From Streptomyces marincola (GTDB taxonomy: Bacteria > Actinomycetota > Actinomycetes > Streptomycetales > Streptomycetaceae), in contig NZ_CP084541.1 in the NCBI RefSeq assembly GCF_020410765.1, positions 620,001 to 684,000 on the forward strand: DNA of 64,000 nt. Reading direction: 5' to 3'. Position numbers and translations under genes: made by a program. Below the pieces are notes generated by a model. The model ran no database searches. It was given only the letters and a program-made list of their open reading frames with translations, and was not told the DNA's origin. The first letter of the stretch is position 1; each line of letters starts with the position of its first letter. Below, piece after piece: positions 41,287-50,076 of this stretch.

Positions 41287-42348
41287 ATGGAACGCACCGG
41301 GGCCGGCGACCCGCACGTGACGGCGCGCGTCGAGGGGCGGGCCGCCCGGCTGACGCTGAACCGTCCCGAGGCGCTCAACGCGCTCACCCACGGCATGGTC
41401 CTGGCCCTCGCGGACGCGCTGGACGCGTGGGAGCGCGACCCGGCGGTGGAGACCGTCGTCCTGGACGGCGCGGGGGAACGCGGCCTGTGCGCCGGCGGCG
41501 ACATCCGCGCCATCCACCGCGACGCCGTGGCGGGCACCACCGAGGCGACCCGGGCGTTCTGGCGCGACGAGTACCGGCTCAACGCCCGTATCGCCCGCTT
41601 CCCCAAGCCCTTCGTCGCACTGATGGACGGCATCGTCATGGGCGGCGGGGTCGGCGTCTCCGCGCACGGCCGGATGCGCGTCGTCACCGAACGTTCACGG
41701 GTCGCGATGCCGGAGACCGGCATCGGGTTCGTCCCGGACGTCGGGGGCCTGTACCTGCTGGCCCGCGCGCCGGGCGAGCTCGGCACCCACCTCGCGCTCA
41801 CCGGGGCGGCCGTGGGCGCGGGGGACGCCATCGCCTGCGGCCTGGCCGACCACTACGTGCCATCGGAGCGGCTGCCGGCCCTGCGCGCGGACCTGGCCGG
41901 GGCACCGGCCGCCGAGGCGCTGGCGCGCCACGCCGCCGACCCGCCGCCGGCCGAACTCACCGCGCAGCGCGAGTGGATCGACCACTGCTACGCGCCCGGC
42001 ACCGTCGAGGAGATCGTGGCGCGCCTGCGGGACGCGCCGACGGCCGGGGCCGAGGACGCGGCCCGCGTCCTGCTGCGGCGTTCCCCCACCGCCCTGAAGG
42101 TGACGCTGGCGGCCCTGCGCCGCGCCGCCCGGCTCGGCTCCGTGGAACGCGTACTCGAACAGGACTACCGCGTCTCGTGCGCCGCGCTGGCGAACGCCGA
42201 CCTGGTGGAGGGCATTCGCGCTCAGGTCGTCGACAAGGACCGCGCGCCCCGCTGGTCGCCCCCGACGCTCGCCGACGTCGGAAACGCCGCCGTGGCGGCC
42301 CACTTCGCCCGCCTCGGCCCCGGGGAACTCGCTCTCGGCGGCGGTTGA
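41287..42348 (+). CDS. 3-hydroxyisobutyryl-CoA hydrolase-like crotonase
   Basis: 353 residues, longer than simple enoyl-CoA hydratases and matching the HIBCH group. Oxyanion-hole and catalytic features are GLCAGGDIRAIHRD, DGIVMGGGVGVSAHG and the Glu in PETGIGFVPDVGG. The C-terminal helical region (QDYRVSCAALANADLVEGIR) matches HIBCH. It hydrolyses 3-hydroxyisobutyryl-CoA in valine catabolism. ATG 41287 follows AGGAGAGG. No other branched-chain degradation gene is adjacent. Confidence 0.88.
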   Translation: MERTGAGDPHVTARVEGRAARLTLNRPEALNALTHGMVLALADALDAWERDPAVETVVLDGAGERGLCAGGDIRAIHRDAVAGTTEATRAFWRDEYRLNARIARFPKPFVALMDGIVMGGGVGVSAHGRMRVVTERSRVAMPETGIGFVPDVGGLYLLARAPGELGTHLALTGAAVGAGDAIACGLADHYVPSERLPALRADLAGAPAAEALARHAADPPPAELTAQREWIDHCYAPGTVEEIVARLRDAPTAGAEDAARVLLRRSPTALKVTLAALRRAARLGSVERVLEQDYRVSCAALANADLVEGIRAQVVDKDRAPRWSPPTLADVGNAAVAAHFARLGPGELALGGG

Positions 42349-42912
42349 GGGGCGGTTGCCCGTTCGCCGTGGTCCGGAACATCCGTGCCGCGGGCCGGGG
42401 TCGCGGTGTAGATGCATTCCAGGGTCCGAGGCGCGGGTCCGAGCGCCCGGCGCACGGTTGTCATCGGCGCGGGCGCGCCTTCGGCCCTGGCAGCGGTGGT
42501 CCGCCCCTTCGAGGTCGGCATGGCGCGAGAATGGAACGAGGATGTGGGAGTTCGGTCACGCGCCGGTTCTGTCTCACGCACCGGCAGGGTGCCCGAATTT
42601 GTCGAGGTTATCGGCGCGCGCCCGGGTATCGACAGGTTGTCCTGTGCCGCCATCCCCAGGGCAACGGCCCAAACGAGAAAATGGACGGTTCCCACCCTGG
42701 TACGGCGTTTCGTGTGCACAGCGTTCGGACTCCCACACGGAGACATGGCGATCGACGTTCCCTGCTCCCGACGGAACAGCGGGGACAGGCAGTAACGCAT
42801 AAATCGTCTGGGACATCAAATCGCCATGAGGCGGGGGTGAAAGGCCGCGTGGCCTGGCCGTCTTCCCGTGGCAGTGCCGCTGCGCCCCAGGACTTCGGCG
42901 CAGCACATGCTG
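42349..42912. other. Gene-poor stretch left of the SARP gene
   Basis: 564 bases with lower GC than the surroundings. A minus-strand frame (42222-42800) contains a possible signal-anchor (KRRTRVGTVHFLVWAVALG) followed by low-complexity sequence, but it runs into antisense of the hydrolase gene. I do not call it as a gene. Confidence 0.4.
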
Positions 42913-45900
42913 TTACCGCAAAGCGGCAAGCTGGTCCCGCACGCGGCCGATGTCGACCTCTACCTGGTTACGCTGAGCGACCTCAAGGGCCGCCTCCGCA
43001 TGCTCCACCGCCATCGTCCTGTCACCCGAAGCAGAGGCGGTCAGGCTCAATTCCAGCAGGGCAAGCATTTCCTCACGGGCCGCACCGATACTCCGTGAGA
43101 CCTCGATCGCCTGCCGACAATAAGACACGGCCTCGTCCCACTTGCCCCATACCCGGAACACCCCGCCGATTCCGGTGAGCACAACCGATTCCCTACGCCT
43201 GTCCCCGGCGAGACGGAACGCGGAGAGCGCGTCGCGGTAAAGGTCACAGGAGGCCGCGAGTGCCCCGGTGTCCCGGAGCATCTGAGCGATGTTCATCCGC
43301 ACCGTCGCGGCGGACACCACATCACCCCGTGACTCCATGATGGGAAGTGCGCGGTCATAGAAGGAACGGGCCTGCACATATTCCTGCCGCGCCCTGTACA
43401 AGTCGCCCAGATTGTTGTACACGGAAGCACTCCAATTGGCCTGACGCGCGGCGAGAAACCCTTCGAGCGCTGCCCGGAAAAGCTCCAGGGCCGCATCCGA
43501 CCGCCCGAGTGCGAGCAGGGATATCGCCAGGTTGTTCCTGGACCGGGCGATCTGGACTTCTTGCCCGGAGCGCATACGGATGTCAAGTGCCTCACGGTGC
43601 AGTCGCGCAGCCGTTCCGTCCCGCCCGGAGAAACCGTTCGACTGCCCGAGCCGCGACAGAGCCTCTGCAATGATTTCCTCGTCACCGATGGCGCGCGCGA
43701 GTTCCAGAGCCTTTTCCGCCGTGCTGAGCGCGTCGGACAACGAGCCCGCTACCGTGTGCGCTCCGCAGAGGTCGATCAGGGCACGCGCCTTTTCAGCCGG
43801 TGCGTCGGCGTCGCTCCAGTGGTCCGCCGCCCGTTCCATCAGGCGCCGCCCGGCGGGCCCGAGGCGTTCGCGGTCGTGGTAGCCCGCGAGCACGTGTGCG
43901 AACAGCGCGGCGCGGCGCCGCGGTCCGGTGCGCCATGCCTGTTCCGCCGCCGCGAGAAGGTTCTCGCGCTCCGCCGCCAGCCAGGCCCTGGCCTCCTCCG
44001 CGTCGCGCCACACCGGGGTCTGCCGGGGCGTCGGCCCGTCCAGCGGCGTGCGGGAGCGGTAGGGGTAGAGCATGCGGTCGGCGGCATCCGCGCGGCTCAG
44101 GTACCAGTCGATCAACCCGCCCACCGCCGCGGCCCTTTCGGCCTCGCTGTCCTCCGTCTCAGCGAGCATTTGCGCGTACTCGCGCAGCAAGTCGTGGGCG
44201 GAGTAACGATGCGGGGCGAGCTCCTGCACGAGATAGTGATTGAGCAGGTCTTCGAGCACGTGTTCCGTACGCTGAATCCCAAGTCCGGTGAGCGCCGCCG
44301 CCGCGTCCGGCGTGAGGTCGGGACCCATGTGCAGGCCGAGGCGGCGAAAGACCGTCTGCTGTTCACCGGTCAACCACCGATAGGAGAACTCGAACGTGCG
44401 GCCGATCTCGCGGTAGCCGTCCCGGAATTCGCTCAGCCGGGCCTCGCTGTCGAGCAGCCGCCGCTTGAGGTCGGCAAGGCTCCACAGCGGGTGGGAGTTC
44501 AGGCGGCCGGCGAGGATTTCTATGGCCAGGGGCAGGTGGCCGGCCGCGCGCATGAGATCAGCGACCTGAACGGTGTCCCGCGTGCGTTCGTCCGGGACGA
44601 GCCGCTGAAAGAGCGCGACCGCCTCCGGCTCCGGAAGGGTGCTGAGGGCGATACGGCGGACGCCCGGTAGGCCGAGGAGCCTGCGGCGGCTGGTCACCAC
44701 CACGGCGGATGGCGAGTCGCCCGGAAGGATCGGCCGGATCTGCTCCGGGTCGGCCGCGTCGTCGAGGATGACCAGGAGACGCCGGCGCGCGAGCATGGCG
44801 CGCCACAGGGAGGCCGCGCTGTCCGCGTCGGCCGGTATGCGCTCGGTAGGGGTGCCCAGTCTGCGCAGCAGGAAGTCGAGGGCCGCCGCCGGACTGAGTG
44901 GTCCCGAACCGCCCGCGTGGGCCCGCAGGTTGACGTACACCTGACCGTCCGGGAACAGGTCGCGCACCTCATGCCCCACGGAGAACGCCAGCGCCGTCTT
45001 CCCCACGCCGGACATGCCCTCGATGGATTCCAAGGCGACCGCGCCCCCCGGCGCGCCCCCTCCGCGCTCCAACGCGCTCCTCAAGAGGGCGCGTTCGGCC
45101 GTCCTGCCGACAAGAGCCGACGGCGCCGGAAGGTTGCTCGGCGGGAGGTGCCCGACCAGGCGCGAGGAGGTGCCCGACGCTCCTGGCAGGAGCCGGTCGA
45201 CGGGCACGTCACGCAGCACGCCTTCCTGAACGCGCCGCAGCCTGCGGTCCGGTTCCGCGCCTGATTCGTCGAGCAACCGCCGCCGGATGTCCTGGTAGGC
45301 GGCAAGGGCCTCGGAGGTGCGCCCGCACCCGTAGAGAGCGAGCATCAGGTGCTCCGCCACCCCCTGGTCGTGCGGGTACTGACCGGCGAGCGAGGCGAGT
45401 TCACCCACGAGGTCGGCGAAGTGCCCGCGCCGCAGCCGGATCTCGGAGCGCGTCAGCGCCGCCGCGAGGTACCGTGGGCGCAGCGTCCCGCGCACCTCCT
45501 CGGCCCAGACCGTGGCCACTCCGGCCAGCGGCTCACCGCGCCAGAGGGGTCCCGCACGGTCGAGCGCCTCGATCGCCCCCTCGTCGTCGCCCCGGTCGAC
45601 CAGATGGCGGGCCCGGTCGACGAGGTGCAGGTATCGGTGGACGTCAACCCGTTCCGGCGCGACGTCGAGCACGTATCCGTGGTCCCTTTGCACCACGACC
45701 GACCCGTGCGTCCCGCCCGGCTTTCCCATTCTCCGGCGCAGCCGGGAAATGTGGATGCGCAGGTTTTCCCGTGGCGCGGCGGGCACGTCTTCTTCCCAAA
45801 GACGGTCGATCAGCGTGTCGGTCCCCACGGTGCGCCCCACGTCGAGCGCGAGAACGGCCAGCACGATGCGTTCCTTGACGGAACCGAGGCGCCGTACGCC

Positions 45901-45945
45901 GTCCTCGGCCGCGATATCAATACCACCGAGTATCCGGAACTCCAC
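42913..45945 (-). CDS. SARP-family regulator with NB-ARC and TPR domains (AfsR-like)
   Basis: 1010-residue pathway or global regulator. The N-terminal OmpR-type winged helix (FRILGGIDIAAEDGVRRLGS to RIHISRLRRRM, residues 1-95) and BTAD domain (about 100-245) form the SARP DNA-binding half. An NB-ARC ATPase follows, with Walker A GMSGVGKTAL (310-319) and Walker B RRLLVILDDA (388-397). TPR-like helices occupy about 750-1005. AfsR-type proteins activate secondary metabolism genes after ATP/phosphorylation signals. GTG 45945 has AGGAGGGG just upstream. It is not next to biosynthetic genes; the nearest PKS begins 12.6 kb away. Confidence 0.92.
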   Translation of the reverse strand: MEFRILGGIDIAAEDGVRRLGSVKERIVLAVLALDVGRTVGTDTLIDRLWEEDVPAAPRENLRIHISRLRRRMGKPGGTHGSVVVQRDHGYVLDVAPERVDVHRYLHLVDRARHLVDRGDDEGAIEALDRAGPLWRGEPLAGVATVWAEEVRGTLRPRYLAAALTRSEIRLRRGHFADLVGELASLAGQYPHDQGVAEHLMLALYGCGRTSEALAAYQDIRRRLLDESGAEPDRRLRRVQEGVLRDVPVDRLLPGASGTSSRLVGHLPPSNLPAPSALVGRTAERALLRSALERGGGAPGGAVALESIEGMSGVGKTALAFSVGHEVRDLFPDGQVYVNLRAHAGGSGPLSPAAALDFLLRRLGTPTERIPADADSAASLWRAMLARRRLLVILDDAADPEQIRPILPGDSPSAVVVTSRRRLLGLPGVRRIALSTLPEPEAVALFQRLVPDERTRDTVQVADLMRAAGHLPLAIEILAGRLNSHPLWSLADLKRRLLDSEARLSEFRDGYREIGRTFEFSYRWLTGEQQTVFRRLGLHMGPDLTPDAAAALTGLGIQRTEHVLEDLLNHYLVQELAPHRYSAHDLLREYAQMLAETEDSEAERAAAVGGLIDWYLSRADAADRMLYPYRSRTPLDGPTPRQTPVWRDAEEARAWLAAERENLLAAAEQAWRTGPRRRAALFAHVLAGYHDRERLGPAGRRLMERAADHWSDADAPAEKARALIDLCGAHTVAGSLSDALSTAEKALELARAIGDEEIIAEALSRLGQSNGFSGRDGTAARLHREALDIRMRSGQEVQIARSRNNLAISLLALGRSDAALELFRAALEGFLAARQANWSASVYNNLGDLYRARQEYVQARSFYDRALPIMESRGDVVSAATVRMNIAQMLRDTGALAASCDLYRDALSAFRLAGDRRRESVVLTGIGGVFRVWGKWDEAVSYCRQAIEVSRSIGAAREEMLALLELSLTASASGDRTMAVEHAEAALEVAQRNQVEVDIGRVRDQLAALR

Positions 45946-46560
45946 CAGCCCCCTCCTGCCGGTATCGCTCCCCGAATCGGGTACTCCGCTCACAGAATGA
46001 CACGGATTCACGAGCCGTCACCAGAGCGAAGGACCGGCTTTCCGAACGGATCACCGCGTGATGACGACCGAGGGACCGCGACCGAGCGCATAGCCGCAGT
46101 GACGATGCATTTGACCAGCGCGAGACTCCGAACACGCGCCCCCCATGCACGACAACCCATGAAAACGCCTACCAGCCGGACGGTATTTCCGGCACCTGCG
46201 GCAGCTCGCGTGCGCCCGGCGCCCCGGGCGATCTTCGCCGGTGTCGCGGTGCGGAAAAATCCCACCGGACGGTCCTGAGGTTTCCGAAGAGGGCGTTCGG
46301 CGCGCAGGGCGCGCGCCGAGGCGCTGGAAGCGGTCGGCCCGGGTGCCCGAACGGGCATGCGCCGCCCGTCGGCGGTCACGCGCTGTAGCGGCGCATCGTG
46401 GGACGGCGGCGGTCGGCGCGCTCCATAAACGATCACTCTGCGTGCCGCCGTGCGGGCCGTGCGTCCGGCCGCCTGCCCGCACCGCGCGTCGGCGCCCCGG
46501 GCCCCGAGGCCGCCCGCGGTCTTGATCGCCGGTGGCGGGGCCGGGCTAGGGTACGCCGTT
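45946..46560. other. Gene-poor stretch right of the SARP gene
   Basis: 615 bases between divergent genes, including the SARP promoter region. It shows no convincing coding frame, RNA gene or strong hairpin. Confidence 0.4.
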
Positions 46561-47553
46561 ATGACGCATGAGCGGGATGGCGGGACCTGCCTGAGTACGT
46601 CCGAACACGACCTGACCCTCCGCGAGTTGACTGCCGCCGACGCGGCCGGATACGTGGCCCTGCTGGCCGCGAACCAGGCGCACGTCGGCCGGTTCGCGGA
46701 CTGGGACGACGAACGTTCCTGCGACCCGGCGTGGATCGGGGAGCGGCTCGCGGAGGTTCCGCCCGAGGGCTCGATACGCCTCGGACTCCGGCTCGGCGGG
46801 ACGCTGGTCGGGCGCCTCGACCTGATCGCGACCGCGGCCTCCCGCTACCGCATCGCCTACTGGCTCGACCGGCGGCACACCGGCCGCGGACTCGCCACGG
46901 CCGCCGCGCGCGCGGCGGTCGCCCACGCGCGGGACGCGCGCGGGGCGCGCGACGTCTACGCGACGGTCACGCACGGGAACGAGCGCGGCACGGCGGTCCT
47001 GCGGCGGCTCGGCTTCGCCGCCTCCGGGGAGGCGAACGGATACCGGCTGTTCCAGCTGCCGTTCGGGGCCGCCCCGGGCCCTGTCCCCGTGCCGCGGGCC
47101 GCCGCCCGGGTGCTGCTGGTGGACGACGAGGGGCGGCTGCTGCTGTTCTCCGGCCGCCGGGACGGCAGGACGCACTGGTACACGGCGGGCGGCGGCCTCG
47201 AACCTGGCGAGACCCACGAGGAGGCGGCCCTGCGCGAGATCCGCGAGGAGACGGGGCTCACCCGGGTGCGCCTGAGCGGCGAGGTGTGGCGCGGAAGGCC
47301 CGTGATCGCGCGCTGGGGCGGGGTGGCGCACGAGCTGCGGCAGCGGTACTTCCTGGCGCGGGTGCCGGTGTGCGAGATCGACACCTCGGGCTTCGACGAG
47401 GCGGAACGGGCCAGGGTCACCGGCCACCGCTGGTGGACGGCCGCCGAACTGGCCGCGACGGCCGACGTGTTGCGCCCGGCGGGGCTGCCCGCCCTGCTGG
47501 CGCGGCTGCTCGCGGACGGCCCGCCCGCCCGGCCGGTCCTCGTCGACGCCTGA
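46561..47553 (+). CDS. GNAT acetyltransferase fused to NUDIX hydrolase
   Basis: 330 residues. The N-terminal GNAT domain of the RimJ/RimL type spans about 15-165, with an acetyl-CoA loop in RRHTGRGLATAAARAAVAHA and VTHGNERGTAVLRRLGF. The C-terminal NUDIX domain spans about 175-310, with box GGLEPGETHEEAALREIREE and following TGL, matching G-x5-E-x7-REUxEExGU. The fusion pairs acetylation with nucleotide-diphosphate or CoA hydrolysis; substrates are unknown. ATG 46561 is preceded by a poor ribosome site. Confidence 0.86.
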   Translation: MTHERDGGTCLSTSEHDLTLRELTAADAAGYVALLAANQAHVGRFADWDDERSCDPAWIGERLAEVPPEGSIRLGLRLGGTLVGRLDLIATAASRYRIAYWLDRRHTGRGLATAAARAAVAHARDARGARDVYATVTHGNERGTAVLRRLGFAASGEANGYRLFQLPFGAAPGPVPVPRAAARVLLVDDEGRLLLFSGRRDGRTHWYTAGGGLEPGETHEEAALREIREETGLTRVRLSGEVWRGRPVIARWGGVAHELRQRYFLARVPVCEIDTSGFDEAERARVTGHRWWTAAELAATADVLRPAGLPALLARLLADGPPARPVLVDA

Positions 47554-47577
47554 CGCACGCGGGACCTCCGCGCCCGC

Positions 47578-47611
47578 GGTCCGGTGCCCGGCGAGCGCCG
47601 GGCACCGGACC
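47578..47611. terminator. Bidirectional terminator between convergent genes
   Basis: A perfect 16-bp stem (47578-47593 with 47596-47611) between the GNAT-NUDIX and alpha/beta hydrolase genes, the strongest hairpin in the window. Confidence 0.75.
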
Positions 47612-47649
47612 AGGAGCGGGCCGTCGGGCGGCGCCCGGCGTACGGGGCG

Positions 47650-48456
47650 TCACCCGGCCCTGTCGGCCAGGCCCCGGTGTTCGGCGAGGAAGTCGAGCAC
47701 GACGCGGGAGGCGGTGTCGCGGAACTCCTCGAAGTAGGCGTGCCGCGCGCCGGGCAGCAGGTGCACGCGCGCCCCGGGGACGCGGCCGGCCAGCAGCGGC
47801 GCGTTGGCCGCGGGGTTGAACTCGTCGTCGGTGCCGTGCACGACGAGCGTGGGCGCGGTGATGCGGGGCAGCGCGTCCCAGGCGTCGTGCTCCGCGCTGG
47901 CCGCCAGGTGGCGGCGCCTGGCATGAGCGGGCATGTCCGGGTCGCCGACCGTGTACCAGGGCCCCCGGCGCGTGGCGAGCCAGCCGGGCGTGTACATGAG
48001 TTCGAGCAGGGCGCGCCCCGCCGCCTTCCGGTCCGGCTGGCTCAGCGCCCTCCTGACCTCCCTGCCGCGCTCGTGGCCGTGCGCGCCGCCGGGTGAGGTG
48101 CAGCCGAGGACCAGGGCCCCGACCCGGTCGGGGTGGTCGGCCGCGAGCCACTGGGCGACCCGCCCGCCCATCGACGTGCCGTACACGTGCGCCCTGCGGA
48201 CGCCGAGCGCGTCGAGCACCGCGACGGCGTCGGCCGCGAACTCCCTGGTGGAGTAGGGCTCGTCCGGCTTGTCGCTCGCGCCCGTGCCCCGGTAGTCGAA
48301 CGTCACCGTGCGGTACCCGCCCTGTTCGAAGTCCTCCCGGCAGCTGTCCCACCAGCGGTGGCTGTTGGACTGCCCGGACAGGAGCAGCAGCACCTCGCCG
48401 CCGCCCCTGGGCTGGTAGTGGAGCGTGACGCCGTCCGCGGTGATGGCAGTGGACAT
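47650..48456 (-). CDS. Alpha/beta-fold hydrolase
   Basis: 268-residue serine hydrolase. The nucleophile elbow is YGTSMGGRVAQ, the catalytic Asp lies in VVHGTDDEFNP and the His in GARHAYFEE. The oxyanion-hole region LLLSGQSNSHRWWD replaces the usual HG motif with SGQ. Close to 3-oxoadipate enol-lactonase-like or haloperoxidase-like esterases. Substrate is unknown. Confidence 0.88.
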   Translation of the reverse strand: MSTAITADGVTLHYQPRGGGEVLLLLSGQSNSHRWWDSCREDFEQGGYRTVTFDYRGTGASDKPDEPYSTREFAADAVAVLDALGVRRAHVYGTSMGGRVAQWLAADHPDRVGALVLGCTSPGGAHGHERGREVRRALSQPDRKAAGRALLELMYTPGWLATRRGPWYTVGDPDMPAHARRRHLAASAEHDAWDALPRITAPTLVVHGTDDEFNPAANAPLLAGRVPGARVHLLPGARHAYFEEFRDTASRVVLDFLAEHRGLADRAG

Positions 48457-48949
48457 GATCCGGCACCCTACGGGGCTGTCCGCCGTCGCGCACGGGCGGG
48501 TCCCGGCGAGCTTTGTACCGAACGCGGACGAGGTTTCGCAGAAAAAAGCGGAACTTTCTCTTGACTACGGGTAAAGGCATTTCTACGTTGTGCGCCATGG
48601 CAGACGCGCCGGAGACGTCCGGCGCGCCACCGGTACGACCGACCCCGGCTCGCGAGCTTCGACGAACGCCAGGCCGAGCGCCCGCACGGCCGCGCCCCAC
48701 GCCCCCCGTTCCTCCGCCACGCCGCCACCGCCGCGGCCCAGCCCCGGCCCGGCATCCGACGCGCCGGCCGCGTTCCCCCGCGCGGCCGTCCCCCTCCCCC
48801 GTCCGCCGCACGCGATCCACGCCCCCGCACCACCCGGCGATCCTTCCGCGGGACACCGCTCGTTGATCCTGCCGCGAGGCATCGCCGCCGTACCACCACG
48901 TCGAGGCCCGGGGCCCGCCGCCGCACCGAACCACCCGACAGGAGCCGCC
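48457..48949. other. Promoter and long untranslated leader region
   Basis: 493 bases between divergent genes. It contains a good vegetative promoter (48561-48589) and a Pro/Arg-rich frame from ATG 48597 to 48866 that I regard as non-coding or a leader. No other gene is seen. Confidence 0.4.
48561..48589 (+). promoter_or_regulatory. Vegetative promoter candidate
   Basis: TTGACT (48561-48566), a 17-base spacer and TACGTT (48584-48589) match sigma-HrdB-type consensus. Transcription would run toward the sugar isomerase gene, leaving a leader of about 350 bases. Confidence 0.5.
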
Positions 48950-49933
48950 ATGTGTTACGGAATCTCGGATGACCAAGCGCTTTCCGCCGCGCGCGCCCAG
49001 CGCGGCGGCCCCCTCCGCCCCGGCAGGCGCTCGCTGCTGCGCGGCGCCGTCGCCGGCGCGGTCGGCGCCGGCGCCCTCGCGGCCGGCGTGACGGCCGCGC
49101 CGGGGGCGCACGCCGGCCAGGACCGGCGCGGGCGTCCGCTGGTGCCCCCGGGGCTCATCAGCCTCCAGCTGTACACGATGCGCGACGACCTGAACGGCGC
49201 GCGCGGCTACGACGCGACCCTGCGGGCCGTGGCCCGGATGGGCTACCCCCGGGTCGAGCAGGCGCTCGGCCTCTTCGGGCGCACCGCCCGCGAGATGCGC
49301 GCGTTCTACCGCGAGATAGGGGTGCGCGCCACGTCGAGCCACAACGACATCAGCCCCGACCGCGCGGCCCTGGAGACGAAGCTGCGGGACGCCAGGACGC
49401 TGGGCCAGTCCTACATGAACGTGCCCTGGCTCAACTCGCAGGCCCTGGACGACTGGAAGCGCTTCGCGGAGCAGATGAACCAGGAGGCCGCGGCGGCCAG
49501 GCGGTACGGCCTGCGGTACGGATACCACAACCACGCGCACGAGTTCACCATCGACCTCGGCCGCGGCGTGACGCCCTGGGACGTCCTGACCTCGGAACTC
49601 GACCCGCGGCTCGTGCACTTGGAGATCGACATCTACTGGGCCGTCACCGGCGGCATCGAGAGCGGTGACGGCGTCCGGGACCCGGAGCGCTTCACGATCG
49701 ACGTCATCAGGTCCGCGCCCCAGCGCGTGCTCCAGTACCACGTCAAGGACCGCGACCCGGTCACCGGCGACACGATCGACCCGGGCACGGGCATGATCGA
49801 CTTCCCCCGCATCTTCCGGGCCCACCCGGTCAAGGAGTACATCGTCGAGAACGACACTCCTGACGTCACGCCGTTGCAGACCGCCGAGGTCGGCTGGGCC
49901 TACCTGCGTCACGGGCGCCGCGGCCGGCGCTGA
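48950..49933 (+). CDS. Tat-exported sugar phosphate isomerase/epimerase
   Basis: 327 residues. A twin-arginine signal (GRRSLLRGAVAGAVGAGALA) precedes an AP-endonuclease-2-like TIM barrel. Sugar isomerase/epimerase features are ISLQLYTMRDD, the metal-site Glu/His in YGYHNHAHEF, HLEIDIYWAV and YHVKDRD, and the last Glu in EYIVENDT. Export implies extracytoplasmic action on sugars. ATG 48950 follows GGAG. It is followed 144 bases later by a secreted sugar dehydrogenase gene, suggesting a joint extracellular sugar pathway. Confidence 0.87.
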   Translation: MCYGISDDQALSAARAQRGGPLRPGRRSLLRGAVAGAVGAGALAAGVTAAPGAHAGQDRRGRPLVPPGLISLQLYTMRDDLNGARGYDATLRAVARMGYPRVEQALGLFGRTAREMRAFYREIGVRATSSHNDISPDRAALETKLRDARTLGQSYMNVPWLNSQALDDWKRFAEQMNQEAAAARRYGLRYGYHNHAHEFTIDLGRGVTPWDVLTSELDPRLVHLEIDIYWAVTGGIESGDGVRDPERFTIDVIRSAPQRVLQYHVKDRDPVTGDTIDPGTGMIDFPRIFRAHPVKEYIVENDTPDVTPLQTAEVGWAYLRHGRRGRR

Positions 49934-50011
49934 CCCGCCGTCACCGGGTCGGGAGGCCCGCTGCCCCCGCACCCGCGCGCCGGCCCCGTCGCCGGCGAGA
50001 CCCGTAGTACC

Positions 50012-50042
50012 GGCCGGTCGCGGTTCCGTTCCGCGACCGGCC
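50012..50042 (+). terminator. Hairpin between isomerase and sugar dehydrogenase genes
   Basis: A perfect 12-bp stem with a 7-base loop (50012-50023 with 50031-50042) ends 34 bases before the next start codon. It may terminate or attenuate rather than fully separate the two genes. Confidence 0.5.
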
Positions 50043-50076
50043 CCCGGCCACGGCCGGACTGCCATGAAAGGTCGAC

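Noticed and set aside
46008..46436. 142-codon minus-strand frame upstream of the SARP gene
   Set aside because: No family similarity, no good ribosome site and atypical codon usage.
47417..50065. Long minus-strand open frame
   Set aside because: It crosses several genes in the wrong frame; only the alpha/beta hydrolase at 47650-48456 has family support on that strand.
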